From: Helicobacter rappini
Lineage (GTDB): Bacteria > Campylobacterota > Campylobacteria > Campylobacterales > Helicobacteraceae
Length of the DNA: 64,000 nucleotides
Assembly: GCF_900198625.1 (NCBI RefSeq)
Contig: NZ_FZPK01000040.1
Location: forward strand, 1-64,000
Direction: 5' to 3'
The notes below the pieces were generated by a model, which was given only the letters and a program-made list of their open reading frames with translations, had not been told where the DNA came from and made no database searches. Of this stretch, positions 37,364 through 47,261 are shown in pieces; position 1 is the stretch's first letter; each line of letters starts with the position of its first letter. Both the position numbers and the translations under genes were made by a program.

Positions 37364-40012
37364 ATGGATATACGAGCAAAATATATAGAGTTTTTTAAAA
37401 GCAAAGGGCATAAGGTTTATGATTCTATGCCTTTAGTGCCAGATGATGCAAGTTTGCTTTTTACCAATGCGGGAATGGTGCAGTTTAAGGATATTTTCAC
37501 AGGCAAGATTCCAATCCCAAGTCCCAATATCGCTACAAGCTCACAGCTTTGTATCCGTGCGGGTGGGAAGCATAATGATTTAGAAAATGTCGGCTACACA
37601 GCGCGCCATCACACACTTTTTGAAATGCTTGGCAACTTTAGCTTTGGGGCGTATTTTAAAAAAGAGGCGATTGCGTATGCGTGGGAGTTTGTAACAGAGA
37701 TTTTAGGCTTTGATAAAAGCCTTTTATACGTAACGATTCACGAAAGCGATGATGAAGCTTTTGAGCTATGGTGCGAGCATATAGAATCTAGTCGCATTAA
37801 GAGAATGGGCGATAAGGATAACTTCTGGCAAATGGGCGATACAGGACCTTGCGGACCTTGCAGTGAGATATATGTGGATCAAGGAGCAGAGTTTTTTCAT
37901 AGTGAAGAAGATTATTTTGGCGGTGAGGGGGATAGGTTTTTAGAGATATGGAATCTTGTGTTTATGCAGTATGAAAGAAGTGCTGATGGGACTTTGACAC
38001 CATTGCCTAAGCCTAGCATTGATACAGGTATGGGGCTAGAGCGAGTGATAGCGTTGAAAGAGGGTGAGATAAATAATTTTGATTCTAGTCTTTTTGCACC
38101 CATAATGCAGTGTATTAAGGAGCTTACAGGTAAGAGCTATTACCGCGATAGTGTGTTGCTTAAAAACACGATGGGCTTTGCAAAAGATATAATAGATTCT
38201 TGTAAGAAAGACATTGCAAGCTTCCGCGTCATCGCTGATCACGCGCGTGCTGTCGCTTTTCTACTCGCACAAGGGGTGAATTTTGACAAAGAGGGCAGGG
38301 GCTATGTTTTGCGTAGAATCTTACGCAGAGCAGTTAGGCACGGCTATTTGCTGGGCTTAAGAAAAGCGTTTTTATATGAAGTCGTAGGGGTAGTGTGTGA
38401 TTCTATGGGCGGACATTATAGCTATTTGATAGAGCGTAAAAACGCCCTGCAAGAGCAATGCAGGGCAGAAGAAGAGCGGTTTTTTGAGACGATAGAATCG
38501 GGAATGGCGTTGTTTCAAACCGAGCTAGATTCTATGCGGCAAAAGAATGAAAAAAGTTTTAATGGTGAAATAGCCTTTAAACTCTACGACACTTACGGCT
38601 TTCCGCTTGATTTAACACAAGATATGTTGCGTGAGCTTGGCTTGGGCGTGGATATGCAGGGCTTTGAAAAATGTATGCAGGAGCAAAAAGATAGAAGCAA
38701 AGCACACTGGAAAGGAAGCGGCGATAGTGTAAAAGATGGCGATTTTAATGCACTTTTAAGTGAGTATGGAAAGAATGAGTTTGTAGGCTATGAGCGTATG
38801 AGTGTGGAATCTAAGATTCTAGCCCTTTTGGATTCTAACTTTAAAAGAGTGGAATCTTTACAGGCAGGGCAAGAGGGCTGGGTGATGTTGGAATCTACGC
38901 CGTTCTACCCAGAGTCAGGCGGACCGGTGGGGGATAAAGGAATATTAAAAAATGATTCTCATATTGTTACACAAGTCCTTGACACCCAAAAATATTTTGG
39001 GCTAAATCTCTCTAAAGTCGTTGCCACAAGTATGCTAAAAGTGGGGGATTTGGTAAAAGCACAAGTAGATTCTAGTCGCTTTGAAATCATTAAGCACCAC
39101 TCTGCCACGCATTTACTGCATTACGCCCTAAGGCAGATTCTAGGATCTCATATTGCTCAAGCTGGAAGCCTTGTAGAAGCAAATCGCCTGCGTTTTGACT
39201 TCTCTCACCCAAAGGCGTTAAGCGTCGATGAGCTAGAGCAAATAGAATCCCTAGTCAATGAAGAAATCGCAGAATCTTCCCCGCAGATTTGTGAGACTAT
39301 GGGGATAGAACAGGCAAAAGCAAAGGGGGCTATGGCACTCTTTGGCGAGAAGTATGGGGAGAGCGTGCGTGTGATAACCCTTGGCGATTCTGTTGAGCTG
39401 TGTGGGGGGATTCATATCCACAATACCGCAGAGATTGGGAGCTTTTATATCGTGCGTGAAAGTAGCGTGAGTAGCGGGGTTAGGCGTATTGAAGCGGTGT
39501 GTGGCAAAGCGGCTTATAATTATGGCAAGGCAGCATTAGAATCTATAAAAAGCCTAAAAGAGCAGCTAAAAGCCCAAGATGTCCTGCAAGGTGTGGCAAA
39601 GCTGCAAAACGCTTTAAAAGAGGCAAGAGAGAGTGCGAACAAGGCAAAGCAGAGTGTCAAAAGCCTAGATTATGAAGAAGTCAATGGCGTGAAACTCATC
39701 GTGTTGAAACTAGATTTAGTGGAGGCAAAAGAGGCAAAAGACATTATAGATAGGGCGAAAAATGAGAATGAAAAGGTAGCGATTTTGCTTGTAACAGAAT
39801 CTGGCGGCAAAGTCTCTCTAACCGCTGGAGTAAAGGGCGTATCTAGTCTCAAAGCTGGAGCGTGGGTAAAGCAAGTCGCACAAATCTTAGGGGGCAATGG
39901 TGGGGGCAGAGATGACTTTGCCACCGCTGGAGGCAAGGTTACAGAATCTAGCAAAGTCCAAGAAGCCCTAGATCTAGCAAAAAGCATTGCAAGAGAGAAA
40001 TTAAATGGATAA
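37364..40012 (+). CDS. alaS: Alanyl-tRNA synthetase
   Basis: 882 residues. Class II synthetase. ATG 37364 was chosen (AAGGAAT upstream; family N-terminus [16 protein letters not shown]). Motifs: [52 protein letters not shown]; editing domain [17 protein letters not shown] and the second zinc-binding [14 protein letters not shown]-terminal C-Ala domain ending with [16 protein letters not shown]. Length normal. The last 8 bases overlap the start of a DNA methyltransferase gene, an unusual coupling of a housekeeping gene with a restriction system. Confidence 0.97.
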   Translation: MDIRAKYIEFFKSKGHKVYDSMPLVPDDASLLFTNAGMVQFKDIFTGKIPIPSPNIATSSQLCIRAGGKHNDLENVGYTARHHTLFEMLGNFSFGAYFKKEAIAYAWEFVTEILGFDKSLLYVTIHESDDEAFELWCEHIESSRIKRMGDKDNFWQMGDTGPCGPCSEIYVDQGAEFFHSEEDYFGGEGDRFLEIWNLVFMQYERSADGTLTPLPKPSIDTGMGLERVIALKEGEINNFDSSLFAPIMQCIKELTGKSYYRDSVLLKNTMGFAKDIIDSCKKDIASFRVIADHARAVAFLLAQGVNFDKEGRGYVLRRILRRAVRHGYLLGLRKAFLYEVVGVVCDSMGGHYSYLIERKNALQEQCRAEEERFFETIESGMALFQTELDSMRQKNEKSFNGEIAFKLYDTYGFPLDLTQDMLRELGLGVDMQGFEKCMQEQKDRSKAHWKGSGDSVKDGDFNALLSEYGKNEFVGYERMSVESKILALLDSNFKRVESLQAGQEGWVMLESTPFYPESGGPVGDKGILKNDSHIVTQVLDTQKYFGLNLSKVVATSMLKVGDLVKAQVDSSRFEIIKHHSATHLLHYALRQILGSHIAQAGSLVEANRLRFDFSHPKALSVDELEQIESLVNEEIAESSPQICETMGIEQAKAKGAMALFGEKYGESVRVITLGDSVELCGGIHIHNTAEIGSFYIVRESSVSSGVRRIEAVCGKAAYNYGKAALESIKSLKEQLKAQDVLQGVAKLQNALKEARESANKAKQSVKSLDYEEVNGVKLIVLKLDLVEAKEAKDIIDRAKNENEKVAILLVTESGGKVSLTAGVKGVSSLKAGAWVKQVAQILGGNGGGRDDFATAGGKVTESSKVQEALDLAKSIAREKLNG

Positions 40013-40844
40013 AAAGAGTAAAGATGCGTTCAATGGTTTAAGCACACAAGAGTGGGCTAAAAATTCTCGTAGCGTGTGGAATGATCTTTCATCGCCAAGA
40101 TCCAAAAATGCTTTAAAGCACGGAGCAACCTTTCCACAAAAACTAAGCGATAGAGTAATATCTCTATACTCAACAAAAGGCGATATTGTGCTTGATCCAT
40201 TTTTAGGCACAGGCACGAGTGCAAGAAGTGCTTTAAGTCTAGAGCGAGATTTTATAGGTTTTGAGCTTAATATGGAATTTTATGAAGTTGCCTTAACATC
40301 TCTTAGACAAGATTCTAGTCTTTTTGATAAAAATAAATATAACATAAAACAAGGGGATTGTTTAGAGCTTGTAGAGGAGTTGGAAAACAATTCGTTGCAA
40401 CTTACAATAACTTCACCTCCCTATGCGGATTTAATTCATAAGGTAGTAGATGATAGAACAAAAAGGCACAAAAAATCAGCATTTGTAATAGACAATAACG
40501 CAACTACAAAAATATATTCAAGAGATACACGGGACTTTGGCAATATGGATTTTGATAGCTATATGAATGCGGTTTTGCAGTTTATGCAAAAGCTTTATAC
40601 AAAAACTAAAAGCAATGGTTATAATGTATGGGTGGTTAAGGATTATAGAGATACAAGAAATAAAATTCCTTATGTTGATTTGCATTCCAACATTGCTAAT
40701 GCTGGAGTAAAGGCTGGGTTTAAGTATCACGATTTGATTATTTGGGATCAAAATGAAAGGCGTAGGCTAGTATTACTTGGCTATCCTAGCGTATTTTATG
40801 TCAATCAAAATCATTCCTTTATCGTTGTGCTTAGGAAGCCTTAA
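40005..40844 (+). CDS. Type II DNA methyltransferase 1 (N4-C or N6-A, permuted motif order)
   Basis: 279 residues. Motif X region [16 protein letters not shown], motif [10 protein letters not shown] (63-71), and catalytic TSPPY (136-140) followed by a target-recognition-like C-terminus. X-I precede IV, i.e. not the beta-class order of the MboII-like enzymes downstream. TSPPY fits N4-cytosine or N6-adenine methylation. Starts inside alaS (8-base overlap) and ends in a TAATG overlap with the second methyltransferase, so translation is coupled along alaS-M1-M2-R. Two methyltransferases with one nuclease usually mean an asymmetric recognition site. Specificity unknown. Confidence 0.87.
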   Translation: MDKKSKDAFNGLSTQEWAKNSRSVWNDLSSPRSKNALKHGATFPQKLSDRVISLYSTKGDIVLDPFLGTGTSARSALSLERDFIGFELNMEFYEVALTSLRQDSSLFDKNKYNIKQGDCLELVEELENNSLQLTITSPPYADLIHKVVDDRTKRHKKSAFVIDNNATTKIYSRDTRDFGNMDFDSYMNAVLQFMQKLYTKTKSNGYNVWVVKDYRDTRNKIPYVDLHSNIANAGVKAGFKYHDLIIWDQNERRRLVLLGYPSVFYVNQNHSFIVVLRKP

Positions 40845-41923
40845 TGTGTAAATATGATATAAATCTTTTGAGAAAACTTGATAGAATCCACCCTTATCCA
40901 GCAAAGTTTATTATTGATATGGCACTGCATTATATTTCAAATTATTCAAAACAAGGCGATATTGTGCTTGATCCATTTTGTGGAAGTGGCACAACTCTTC
41001 TGGCTTCAAGAATTTTAAAAAGAAATGCGATAGGGTTTGATATAAACTATATCGCCTATATTTTATCTCAATCTAAGATTTTGTATTTCAATGTTAATGA
41101 TTTAAAATACCTTAAGGAATTTCAGCCAGACTCTTCATATATTGCTAATATACTACATAATTACGACAATATTTCGCATTGGTTTGAACGACAAAGTATA
41201 GAATCTTTATCAAGTATAAAAGAACAAATAAATAATTTTGTGGAAAACAATCATAGCTATAAAATATTCTTATATATGGTTTTTTCATCAATTATCAATA
41301 TTGCTTCAAATCAAGATTCTGATACGAGATATGCAGCGATTAAAAAGCCACACATAAATAAATCTTTTATTTTTGATAAATTTAATGAAAAACTACATCA
41401 ATCTATCGCACTTTATGAAAATTTAAATTTAAATGATAATCATTGTGCTATGTTTTTACATAATTCCAAAACACTTACTAAGAAATTTAATAGTGAAGTA
41501 TCACTCATTCTTACTTCCCCACCTTATCCAAACACCTATGATTACTATCTTTATCATAAACACAGAATGTTGTGGCTTGATTTTAATGTGAAGTTTTCTA
41601 TGGATAATGAAATAGGTTCAAGAAGGGAATATTCAAGCCTAAAATTACCAAAAGAGAAATTTAATAAGGATTTATTTGAAATTTTTTTTGAATGCAATAA
41701 GATTTTAAAACGACACGGCTTTGTTGTAATAATTATGGGTGATGGAAAAATTGCTGGGAAAATCTATCACGCAAAAGATGAATTGGTATCATTGTGTGAA
41801 GTTTTTCAATGGAAACTTATTAAGCATTCTTATAGTGAGCTAGATAAAACAAGTCGCTCTTTTTCAAGTGCTTTTCGCACTAAAAATAAAAAAGAGCATA
41901 TTTTAATTTTTCAAAAGGCTTAA
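40844..41923 (+). CDS. Type II DNA methyltransferase 2
   Basis: 359 residues. Motif X-like RIHPYPAKFIIDMALHYIS, motif I LDPFCGSGT (42-50), catalytic TSPPY at 224-228 within ILTSPPYPNTYDYY, and a final GFVVIIMGDGKIAGKIYH segment. Same permuted order as the preceding enzyme, with a much longer insert between motifs I and IV that may carry the recognition domain. Overlaps its neighbour by one base (TAATG) and is followed two bases later by the nuclease gene. Probably methylates the other strand of the shared site. Intact. Confidence 0.87.
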   Translation: MCKYDINLLRKLDRIHPYPAKFIIDMALHYISNYSKQGDIVLDPFCGSGTTLLASRILKRNAIGFDINYIAYILSQSKILYFNVNDLKYLKEFQPDSSYIANILHNYDNISHWFERQSIESLSSIKEQINNFVENNHSYKIFLYMVFSSIINIASNQDSDTRYAAIKKPHINKSFIFDKFNEKLHQSIALYENLNLNDNHCAMFLHNSKTLTKKFNSEVSLILTSPPYPNTYDYYLYHKHRMLWLDFNVKFSMDNEIGSRREYSSLKLPKEKFNKDLFEIFFECNKILKRHGFVVIIMGDGKIAGKIYHAKDELVSLCEVFQWKLIKHSYSELDKTSRSFSSAFRTKNKKEHILIFQKA

Positions 41924-41925
41924 TT

Positions 41926-43653
41926 ATGGAAATACGCGTCTATGCAGAATGTTTGGAGCAAGGATTGGATTTTAAGGAATATTTACACAACATAAATTCT
42001 AGTTTTAATATTAAAAACATTTATCCAACAAAAGCTAGGGGCAATATTACAACAAAAGATTCTATTTTACAAAAAATTACTAAGCTTAAAGATTTTGATG
42101 TAATCATTACTATTGTTTCACACAATCAAGAAACCCCTATTTTATTAGTAGAATACTCAACTGCTGTGCCAACAGATGATCACAAAATGCAAAGAAGTGA
42201 TGTATATTTTTATTCCAGCCTTTTTAAAATACCTGTTTTAAAGATTAGCCCACATTCAAAAGGTTTGTCCAATAATCACGGTGGTGGAGATAAAATCACA
42301 CTTATAAGAGAACAAAATCTCACGCTAAAAATCAACGCTCTTGTGTATTTTATAGAGTGGGAAAGTGAAAATGATTTGTTGCTTACCAACCCTAAACGCA
42401 ACTCTTGCATTCCCTACAATACTAAAATAGAAAATATACTTAAAAATATCTTATCAAAACATTTAAATTCCACTGCTTTAAATTTTTACGATGAGTTGCT
42501 TAGTGAAAATATGCAGTATTTTGATGAAAAGCATTTGGCGGAGCTAAAAGCCTCTTTTTCAAATTCTACAAGATTTCAAAAAGAAAACGAAAAACTTATT
42601 GTAAAAATTAATCGTTTTGGACACGCAATGGATCCTGATAGGGGAATTTTATTTTTTGTTAATGCTCTTTTTGAAGGTGAAAATATCATTACTAAAATTA
42701 TTATAAAAAGAGAAAGGCAAAGTGGCAAGGAAAGCTACGACTCTCTTTTTGATGGTTTATCTACCCCTATACAAGATAAACTTCAAAAATTAATCAAACA
42801 GGATTTTAATGCAGACATTGCGTTAGAAGTTTTTAAAACAGCTACAAACATTAATGTTTTATGCAAAAAGAAAAATTCAAATCACTTTGAAATAGAGGAT
42901 AACGACTTTAAAGATTTTTTAGAAAATTACAACAGCATTACTTATAAATCTATTTTTATAAACTCTAGTTGCTTAAGGTTATGCGACACTTATAGCAATA
43001 TAATATGTGAATTATCTTGGAATGCAAATGTTGCAAAAGAATATTTATTGAGTCTAAAAGGTGGTATAAACAATGCAACAACTTTATATCCACTCACAAT
43101 GCAAAATGCAAAAGAAGATATTATAACTTTTGCCAGTGTAGTTCTATTGCAGAAAATTGGAGCTAAAATTCTTAGCGTGAGTTATCCGGGAGCACAGGGT
43201 GATAAGGCTATACTTATAGGCAATGGTAGGCAGACAAAGAGAATTTATGTTGATATTATCGCTCATAAAGATTCTAAAAAATGTTTTGTTTTATTGCAAG
43301 AAAATAAAGAAAAGAAAAACGATTTAAGACAAGATGAGAAAAAACTTTTAGCTATTAAGGACAATCATTTTGATTCATTGCAGGAATTGTTTCATAAAAT
43401 CCATACTTCTTACATAGAAAAAGATTCTTTATATTTAGGGCTTGGCTCAAAATTTAAGTTAGATTCTATATCACCATTTTTTAGTGTTGATTATATCTTT
43501 GCTTTTGAGATTTACTCTTGCGATAAATACACAAATATACTATGGAATGTAGCTATCATCAATCTTGATTTAATACATCTTTTTAAACCACTTTTAAATG
43601 CTGAAAATAAACTTCAAGGAATGATTAGTCTTGATTTGATTTATAAGGCTTAG
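41926..43653 (+). CDS. Probable type II restriction endonuclease of the alaS-linked system
   Basis: 575 residues, no recognised family. Assigned by position, directly after two coupled methyltransferases. Two PD-(D/E)XK-like patches are visible: FDVIITI followed by ILLVEYSTAV near residues 55-85, and YVDIIA followed by CFVLLQENKEK near 440-465; the latter has a D-x(n)-E-x-K arrangement. No signal peptide or membrane helices. It is full length with no frameshift, so the three-gene system appears functional. Recognition sequence unknown. Followed by one copy of the duplicated gene fragment. Confidence 0.7.
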   Translation: MEIRVYAECLEQGLDFKEYLHNINSSFNIKNIYPTKARGNITTKDSILQKITKLKDFDVIITIVSHNQETPILLVEYSTAVPTDDHKMQRSDVYFYSSLFKIPVLKISPHSKGLSNNHGGGDKITLIREQNLTLKINALVYFIEWESENDLLLTNPKRNSCIPYNTKIENILKNILSKHLNSTALNFYDELLSENMQYFDEKHLAELKASFSNSTRFQKENEKLIVKINRFGHAMDPDRGILFFVNALFEGENIITKIIIKRERQSGKESYDSLFDGLSTPIQDKLQKLIKQDFNADIALEVFKTATNINVLCKKKNSNHFEIEDNDFKDFLENYNSITYKSIFINSSCLRLCDTYSNIICELSWNANVAKEYLLSLKGGINNATTLYPLTMQNAKEDIITFASVVLLQKIGAKILSVSYPGAQGDKAILIGNGRQTKRIYVDIIAHKDSKKCFVLLQENKEKKNDLRQDEKKLLAIKDNHFDSLQELFHKIHTSYIEKDSLYLGLGSKFKLDSISPFFSVDYIFAFEIYSCDKYTNILWNVAIINLDLIHLFKPLLNAENKLQGMISLDLIYKA

Positions 43654-43663
43654 GAAATATCAT

Positions 43664-43768
43664 TTTAACTTTATAGAATCTTTTATCAAAGCCCTCCAAA
43701 AAGAGTGCATAAAAAGCGTGGTGCTGTGGCAAGAAAGGGAGAGAGAAGCTTACAAAAAGGTGGTAAAA
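43664..43768 (+). repeat. Left copy of duplicated ~105-base gene fragment
   Basis: Encodes NFIESFIKALQKECIKSVV-LWQEREREAYKKVVK and then stops. About 87% identical (roughly 14 differences by eye) to 46677-46781. The two copies flank the MboII-like system. It looks like the truncated remnant of a gene whose decayed continuation follows the right copy. Confidence 0.75.
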
Positions 43769-43823
43769 TAAGGCTGCAAAACACACAAAACTAAATAAAG
43801 TCAATAAGGAAAGATTCAACTAA

Positions 43824-44681
43824 ATGAATACAATCTTTTATAAATCTAGTCAAAATATGAGCAAAGTGAGTGATTGCAGTGTGGATTTGATTATTACTTC
43901 ACCGCCGTATTTTAATATCAAAGATTATGCGAAAAATGGCTACCAAGATTTGATACATTCTCATTCTAAAAAGGGCGATTTAGGTGCTATAAGTGAATAT
44001 AAAATCTATATACAAGAGCTTTTAAAAGTATGGCGTGAATGTGAGCGGGTGCTAAAGCCAAATGGCAAACTGTGTATCAATGTGCCTTTAATGCCGATGT
44101 TTAAAAAGGATTTGAGAACGCATTATAATCGCCATATTTTTGACTTACAAAGCGATATACAGCATAGTATTTTAGAATCTACTTCTCTTTTTTTACTCGA
44201 TTTATATATTTGGAATCGCACCAATACCACTAAAAAATTGATGTTTGGCAGCTATCCTTATCCACGCAATTTTTACGCGCAAAATACAAGCGAATTTATC
44301 ACCATTTATGTCAAAGATGGCAAGCCGCAAAACACACCACAAGAGCTAAAAGAGCAAAGCAAACTTAGCCAAAAAGAATGGGTAGAATACACCAAGTAAA
44401 TCTGGGATATACCTATACCAAATAAAAGTGATGTAGCCTTTGGCAAACACGCTGCCATTATGCCCGAAGCCATTCCTTATCGACTTATCAAGCTCTACTC
44501 TTTTATAGGGGACATTGTGCTAGATCCATTTGCTGGCAGTGGGACAACGCTAAAGGTGGCAAAGGAGCTAGAGCGGAATTTCATAGGCTATGAGATTTAT
44601 CCGCATTATAAAAGTGTGATTGAAGAAAAGCTTAGGCAGTGTGGATTATTTGCAACACAAGGGCAGGAAAATGCTAAATAA
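43824..44681 (+). pseudogene. MboII-like beta-class DNA methyltransferase (M2-type) with in-frame stop
   Basis: 286 codons in one frame, interrupted by a single TAA at 44397-44399 (codon 192, after WVEYTK; the next residues IWDIPIPNK continue normally). Motif IV TSPPYFNIKDY lies near residue 26 and motif I DPFAGSGTT near 234, the beta-class order of MboII/HpyAII methyltransferases; M2.MboII is of similar length. CAA to TAA would explain the stop. Without read-through the product lacks the SAM-binding half and should be inactive. Start ATG 43824 has AAGGAA somewhat far upstream. Confidence 0.8.
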
Positions 44682-45434
44682 AATTTATATACAAGATTGC
44701 TTTAGCTTTTTAGAATCTTTGGCAGATTCTAGCATTGATTTAGCCATAATTGATCCGCCTTATAATCTAAAAGTAGCAAATTGGGATAGCTTTAAAAGTG
44801 AAAAAGAGTTTTTAACATTTAGCTATAAATGGATAGATTTATTACTGCCAAAAATGAAAAAAAGCGGGAGTTTTTATATCTTTAATACCCCTTATCATTG
44901 TGCGTTATTTTTGCACTATTTACAAGGAAAAGCCGTGTTTCAAAACTTCATCACTTGGTATAAAAAAGATGGCTTAAGCACGACAAAAAACGCTTTGTAA
45001 ATAATCAAGAATCTATTTTATTTTACACAATGGATTCTAAAAGCTATTATTTTGACCCAGAATCTATCCGTGTGCCTTATGAATCAACAAGCCGCATAGA
45101 ACACGCTAAAAAAAATGGAATCCTAAAAAATGGCAAAAGGTGGTATCCAAACGAAAATGGCAAACTCTGCCCTGATGTATGGGAAATCACTAGCCAAAGA
45201 CATAAGCAAAAAATAAATGGCAAAACGCAAAAGCTCCACCACCCAACCATAAAGCCTAAAGAGATGATCGAGCGAATGATAAAAGCAAGCTCTAAAAAGG
45301 GGGATTTAGTGCTAGATTTATTTAGCGGAAGTGGGACAACAAGCCTAGTAGCAAGGGAACTAGAGCGGAATTTCATCGGCTGCGAAGCGAGTATTGAATA
45401 TGTGGATTCTAGCTTAGATATAAAGGGGTGTTAA
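44671..45434 (+). pseudogene. MboII-like N6-adenine methyltransferase (M1-type), frameshifted at an A6 run
   Basis: Reads from ATG 44671: IYIQDCFSFLE and catalytic IIDPPYNLKVANWDSF. At 44985-44990 a run of six A shifts the frame to a stop at 44998-45000. With seven A it would read TTKKRFVNNQESILFYTM and continue through HPTIKP and motif I LDLFSGSGT to the stop at 45432-45434, 254 residues, close to M1.MboII (~260). Otherwise intact, so the change is recent, a slippage (possibly phase-variable) event, or an assembly error. Overlaps the preceding gene by 11 bases and the nuclease start by a TAATG. Confidence 0.82.
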
Positions 45435-46675
45435 TGGATAAAATTTTACAAGAGATTTTACAAATAGATTCTAGCAGGGAGTGTATAAATTTTCTAGTAA
45501 AACGAGTGCAAAGTGATAATTATAGAGGGTTGCAAATCTCACAGCACAATCGCTACACGCAAAAAGAAATCCTAGTGATTTTACAAGAGATTTATGGGCT
45601 TTGTGGGGATAGATTATTACAAATCCGCACAAGCGATTTAAGCAAGCGACCATATAATATTGAAGGTGAAGAAAAGTATGCAGAACTTACGACAAAAATC
45701 GCTTCAAAGCTTGGGCGTTGCACGCAAGATTCTTTGCGTAAAAATATCTTTGTAGATTTGCATAGAATGGGGCTTATTGATAGATTTAACGCTAAAAAGA
45801 AACAATTAAATCCATTTGATAATGGCACGAAAAAATACATTGCTCTTACAGATTTTGGCATAGAGTTTTTACAAAGCACAGATATTTTCACGCAGAATTT
45901 ATTTTTTACAAGGGCTTTGGAGAATCTTATGCAAGGTTTTGGCGAAGAGATATTGAGTATTATTTTAGAGCTAGATAAGCATTATTTGACAAGAGATGAA
46001 GTATTATTTTTTGCAACTTTTCTATATCAAAAACTAGATTCTAAAACTTATAATCGTAGTGATATTATCTCGCTCATTAGAGATTATAGAACTTTAAGTA
46101 AATTTCAAAAACAAGCTTTGAATGAAAAAATAAAATCCTATTGTGAGCCTAAAAATTTTAGTGGTGATAAAACACAAAAGAGAGACTTCCATAATTGGAT
46201 AAATGAAACACAACAGATTCTAAGTCTCTTAACACAAATGGCATATTTTGAATACAATGAACACGATGTAAAGCTATATATCCGCACAGGAACTTATGGA
46301 ATCTATGAGGACAATACCAAGCTTAAACGCTCCATTAAAGAAAAATATTTGTATTTCAAAAAGCACAATATCACAAAGGAAAAGGGCTTTGAATTACACC
46401 ATATTGTGCCTTTGTGTTTGGCTGCAAGTAGGGCGGAATTTCAAGTTATAGACAAATGGGAAAATATGGTTTATATAGATGCTTTTTCACACGCAAAAAT
46501 CACGCAAAATAATAATGCAAATATGCAACTAAGCTTTGAAAATGATAATGCAAATTTTAGTGATTTTAATGATTGTATTGTGCATTGTGAAAACAACACA
46601 AACATTAAATACGACACAAAAAAGCAAGAACTTATGCTAGATTATAATAAACGCATTTTAGATTCTAAAAATTGA
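45434..46675 (+). CDS. Type IIS restriction endonuclease, MboII/HpyAII-like, full length
   Basis: 413 residues, almost exactly the size of R.MboII (~416). ATG 45434 was chosen (TAATG coupling with the methyltransferase, AAAGGGG upstream); GTG 45428 is in frame. An HNH-type nuclease site is visible: ELHHIVPLCLA (320-330) with NMVYIDAFSHAKI following. The N-terminal half (for example RECINFLVKRVQSDNYRGLQ) is probably the recognition domain. MboII and H. pylori HpyAII cut beside GAAGA; the same M2-M1-R gene set occurs here. It has no frameshift, although both partner methyltransferases are broken. Family assignment is from gene order, sizes and remembered homology. Confidence 0.78.
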   Translation: MDKILQEILQIDSSRECINFLVKRVQSDNYRGLQISQHNRYTQKEILVILQEIYGLCGDRLLQIRTSDLSKRPYNIEGEEKYAELTTKIASKLGRCTQDSLRKNIFVDLHRMGLIDRFNAKKKQLNPFDNGTKKYIALTDFGIEFLQSTDIFTQNLFFTRALENLMQGFGEEILSIILELDKHYLTRDEVLFFATFLYQKLDSKTYNRSDIISLIRDYRTLSKFQKQALNEKIKSYCEPKNFSGDKTQKRDFHNWINETQQILSLLTQMAYFEYNEHDVKLYIRTGTYGIYEDNTKLKRSIKEKYLYFKKHNITKEKGFELHHIVPLCLAASRAEFQVIDKWENMVYIDAFSHAKITQNNNANMQLSFENDNANFSDFNDCIVHCENNTNIKYDTKKQELMLDYNKRILDSKN

Positions 46676-46676
46676 T

Positions 46677-46781
46677 TTAACTTTATAGAATCTTTCATCA
46701 AAGCTATCCAAAAAGAATGTATAAAAAGCGTGGTTTTATGGCAAGAGAGAGAAAGAGAATCTTACAAAAAGGTGATAGAAA
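46677..46781 (+). repeat. Right copy of duplicated ~105-base gene fragment
   Basis: Pairs with 43664-43768 in direct orientation. Differences are mostly at third codon positions, so both were once coding. Confidence 0.75.
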
Positions 46782-47080
46782 ACCAATAGATTTAAGCCTT
46801 TTATATAGATTCTATTCTTGCTAAATACCTTAGCAAAAGTGGCGGTAGTGGGAAAAATTACCCAGATATTAAGTTTGTTCTTACCGTAAATATATTGCGA
46901 AAATCGCCGTGATGATAGAAGTCAAAGGCACAAAGGTAGATTAAAAAAGCTTTAACCGCCGACATTGCGGACAGACTTTTTTTTAACTCCACTGAAGACC
47001 CATCTCCGCTATGAATGCGATAATGAAAGATGCAAGCACCTTGCAAAGTCCAAAAGAGATAAAAAACTAAAGTTTGGTTC
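46677..47080 (+). pseudogene. Decayed PD-(D/E)XK-like nuclease gene, starting with the right repeat copy
   Basis: Begins with the second copy of the duplicated fragment (46677-46781, NFIESFIKAIQKECIK). Broken frames then follow one another: KPIDLSLLY; DSILAKYLSKSGGSGKNYPDIKFVLTV; IAVMIEVKGTKVD; KALTADIADRLFFNSTEDPSP; MNAIMKDASTLQSPKEIKN, with at least four frameshifts or stops. PD-IKFVL followed by IEVKGTK has the spacing of a PD-(D/E)XK nuclease core, so this may have been a restriction enzyme. The exact limits are approximate. Third, extinct layer of the R-M hotspot. Confidence 0.6.
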
Positions 47081-47261
47081 TATAGAAATGTATCTATCAA
47101 TGCTGTATTTAGATTCTACAAATCTATGATACAGCATTTTTCCTTTAAATGAAAATCGTAAGTAAATACAAGCGGGTATTAAGCATTAACATTCCATTCA
47201 GTAGGATGCTTTTAGGATCCGCGGTGTATCATTAAGAATATTTGCTATATTTTTAGCTGAA

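Noticed and set aside
46858..47046. 62-codon minus-strand ORF
   Set aside because: Antisense to the decayed nuclease remnant, whose plus-strand fragments make better protein sense.
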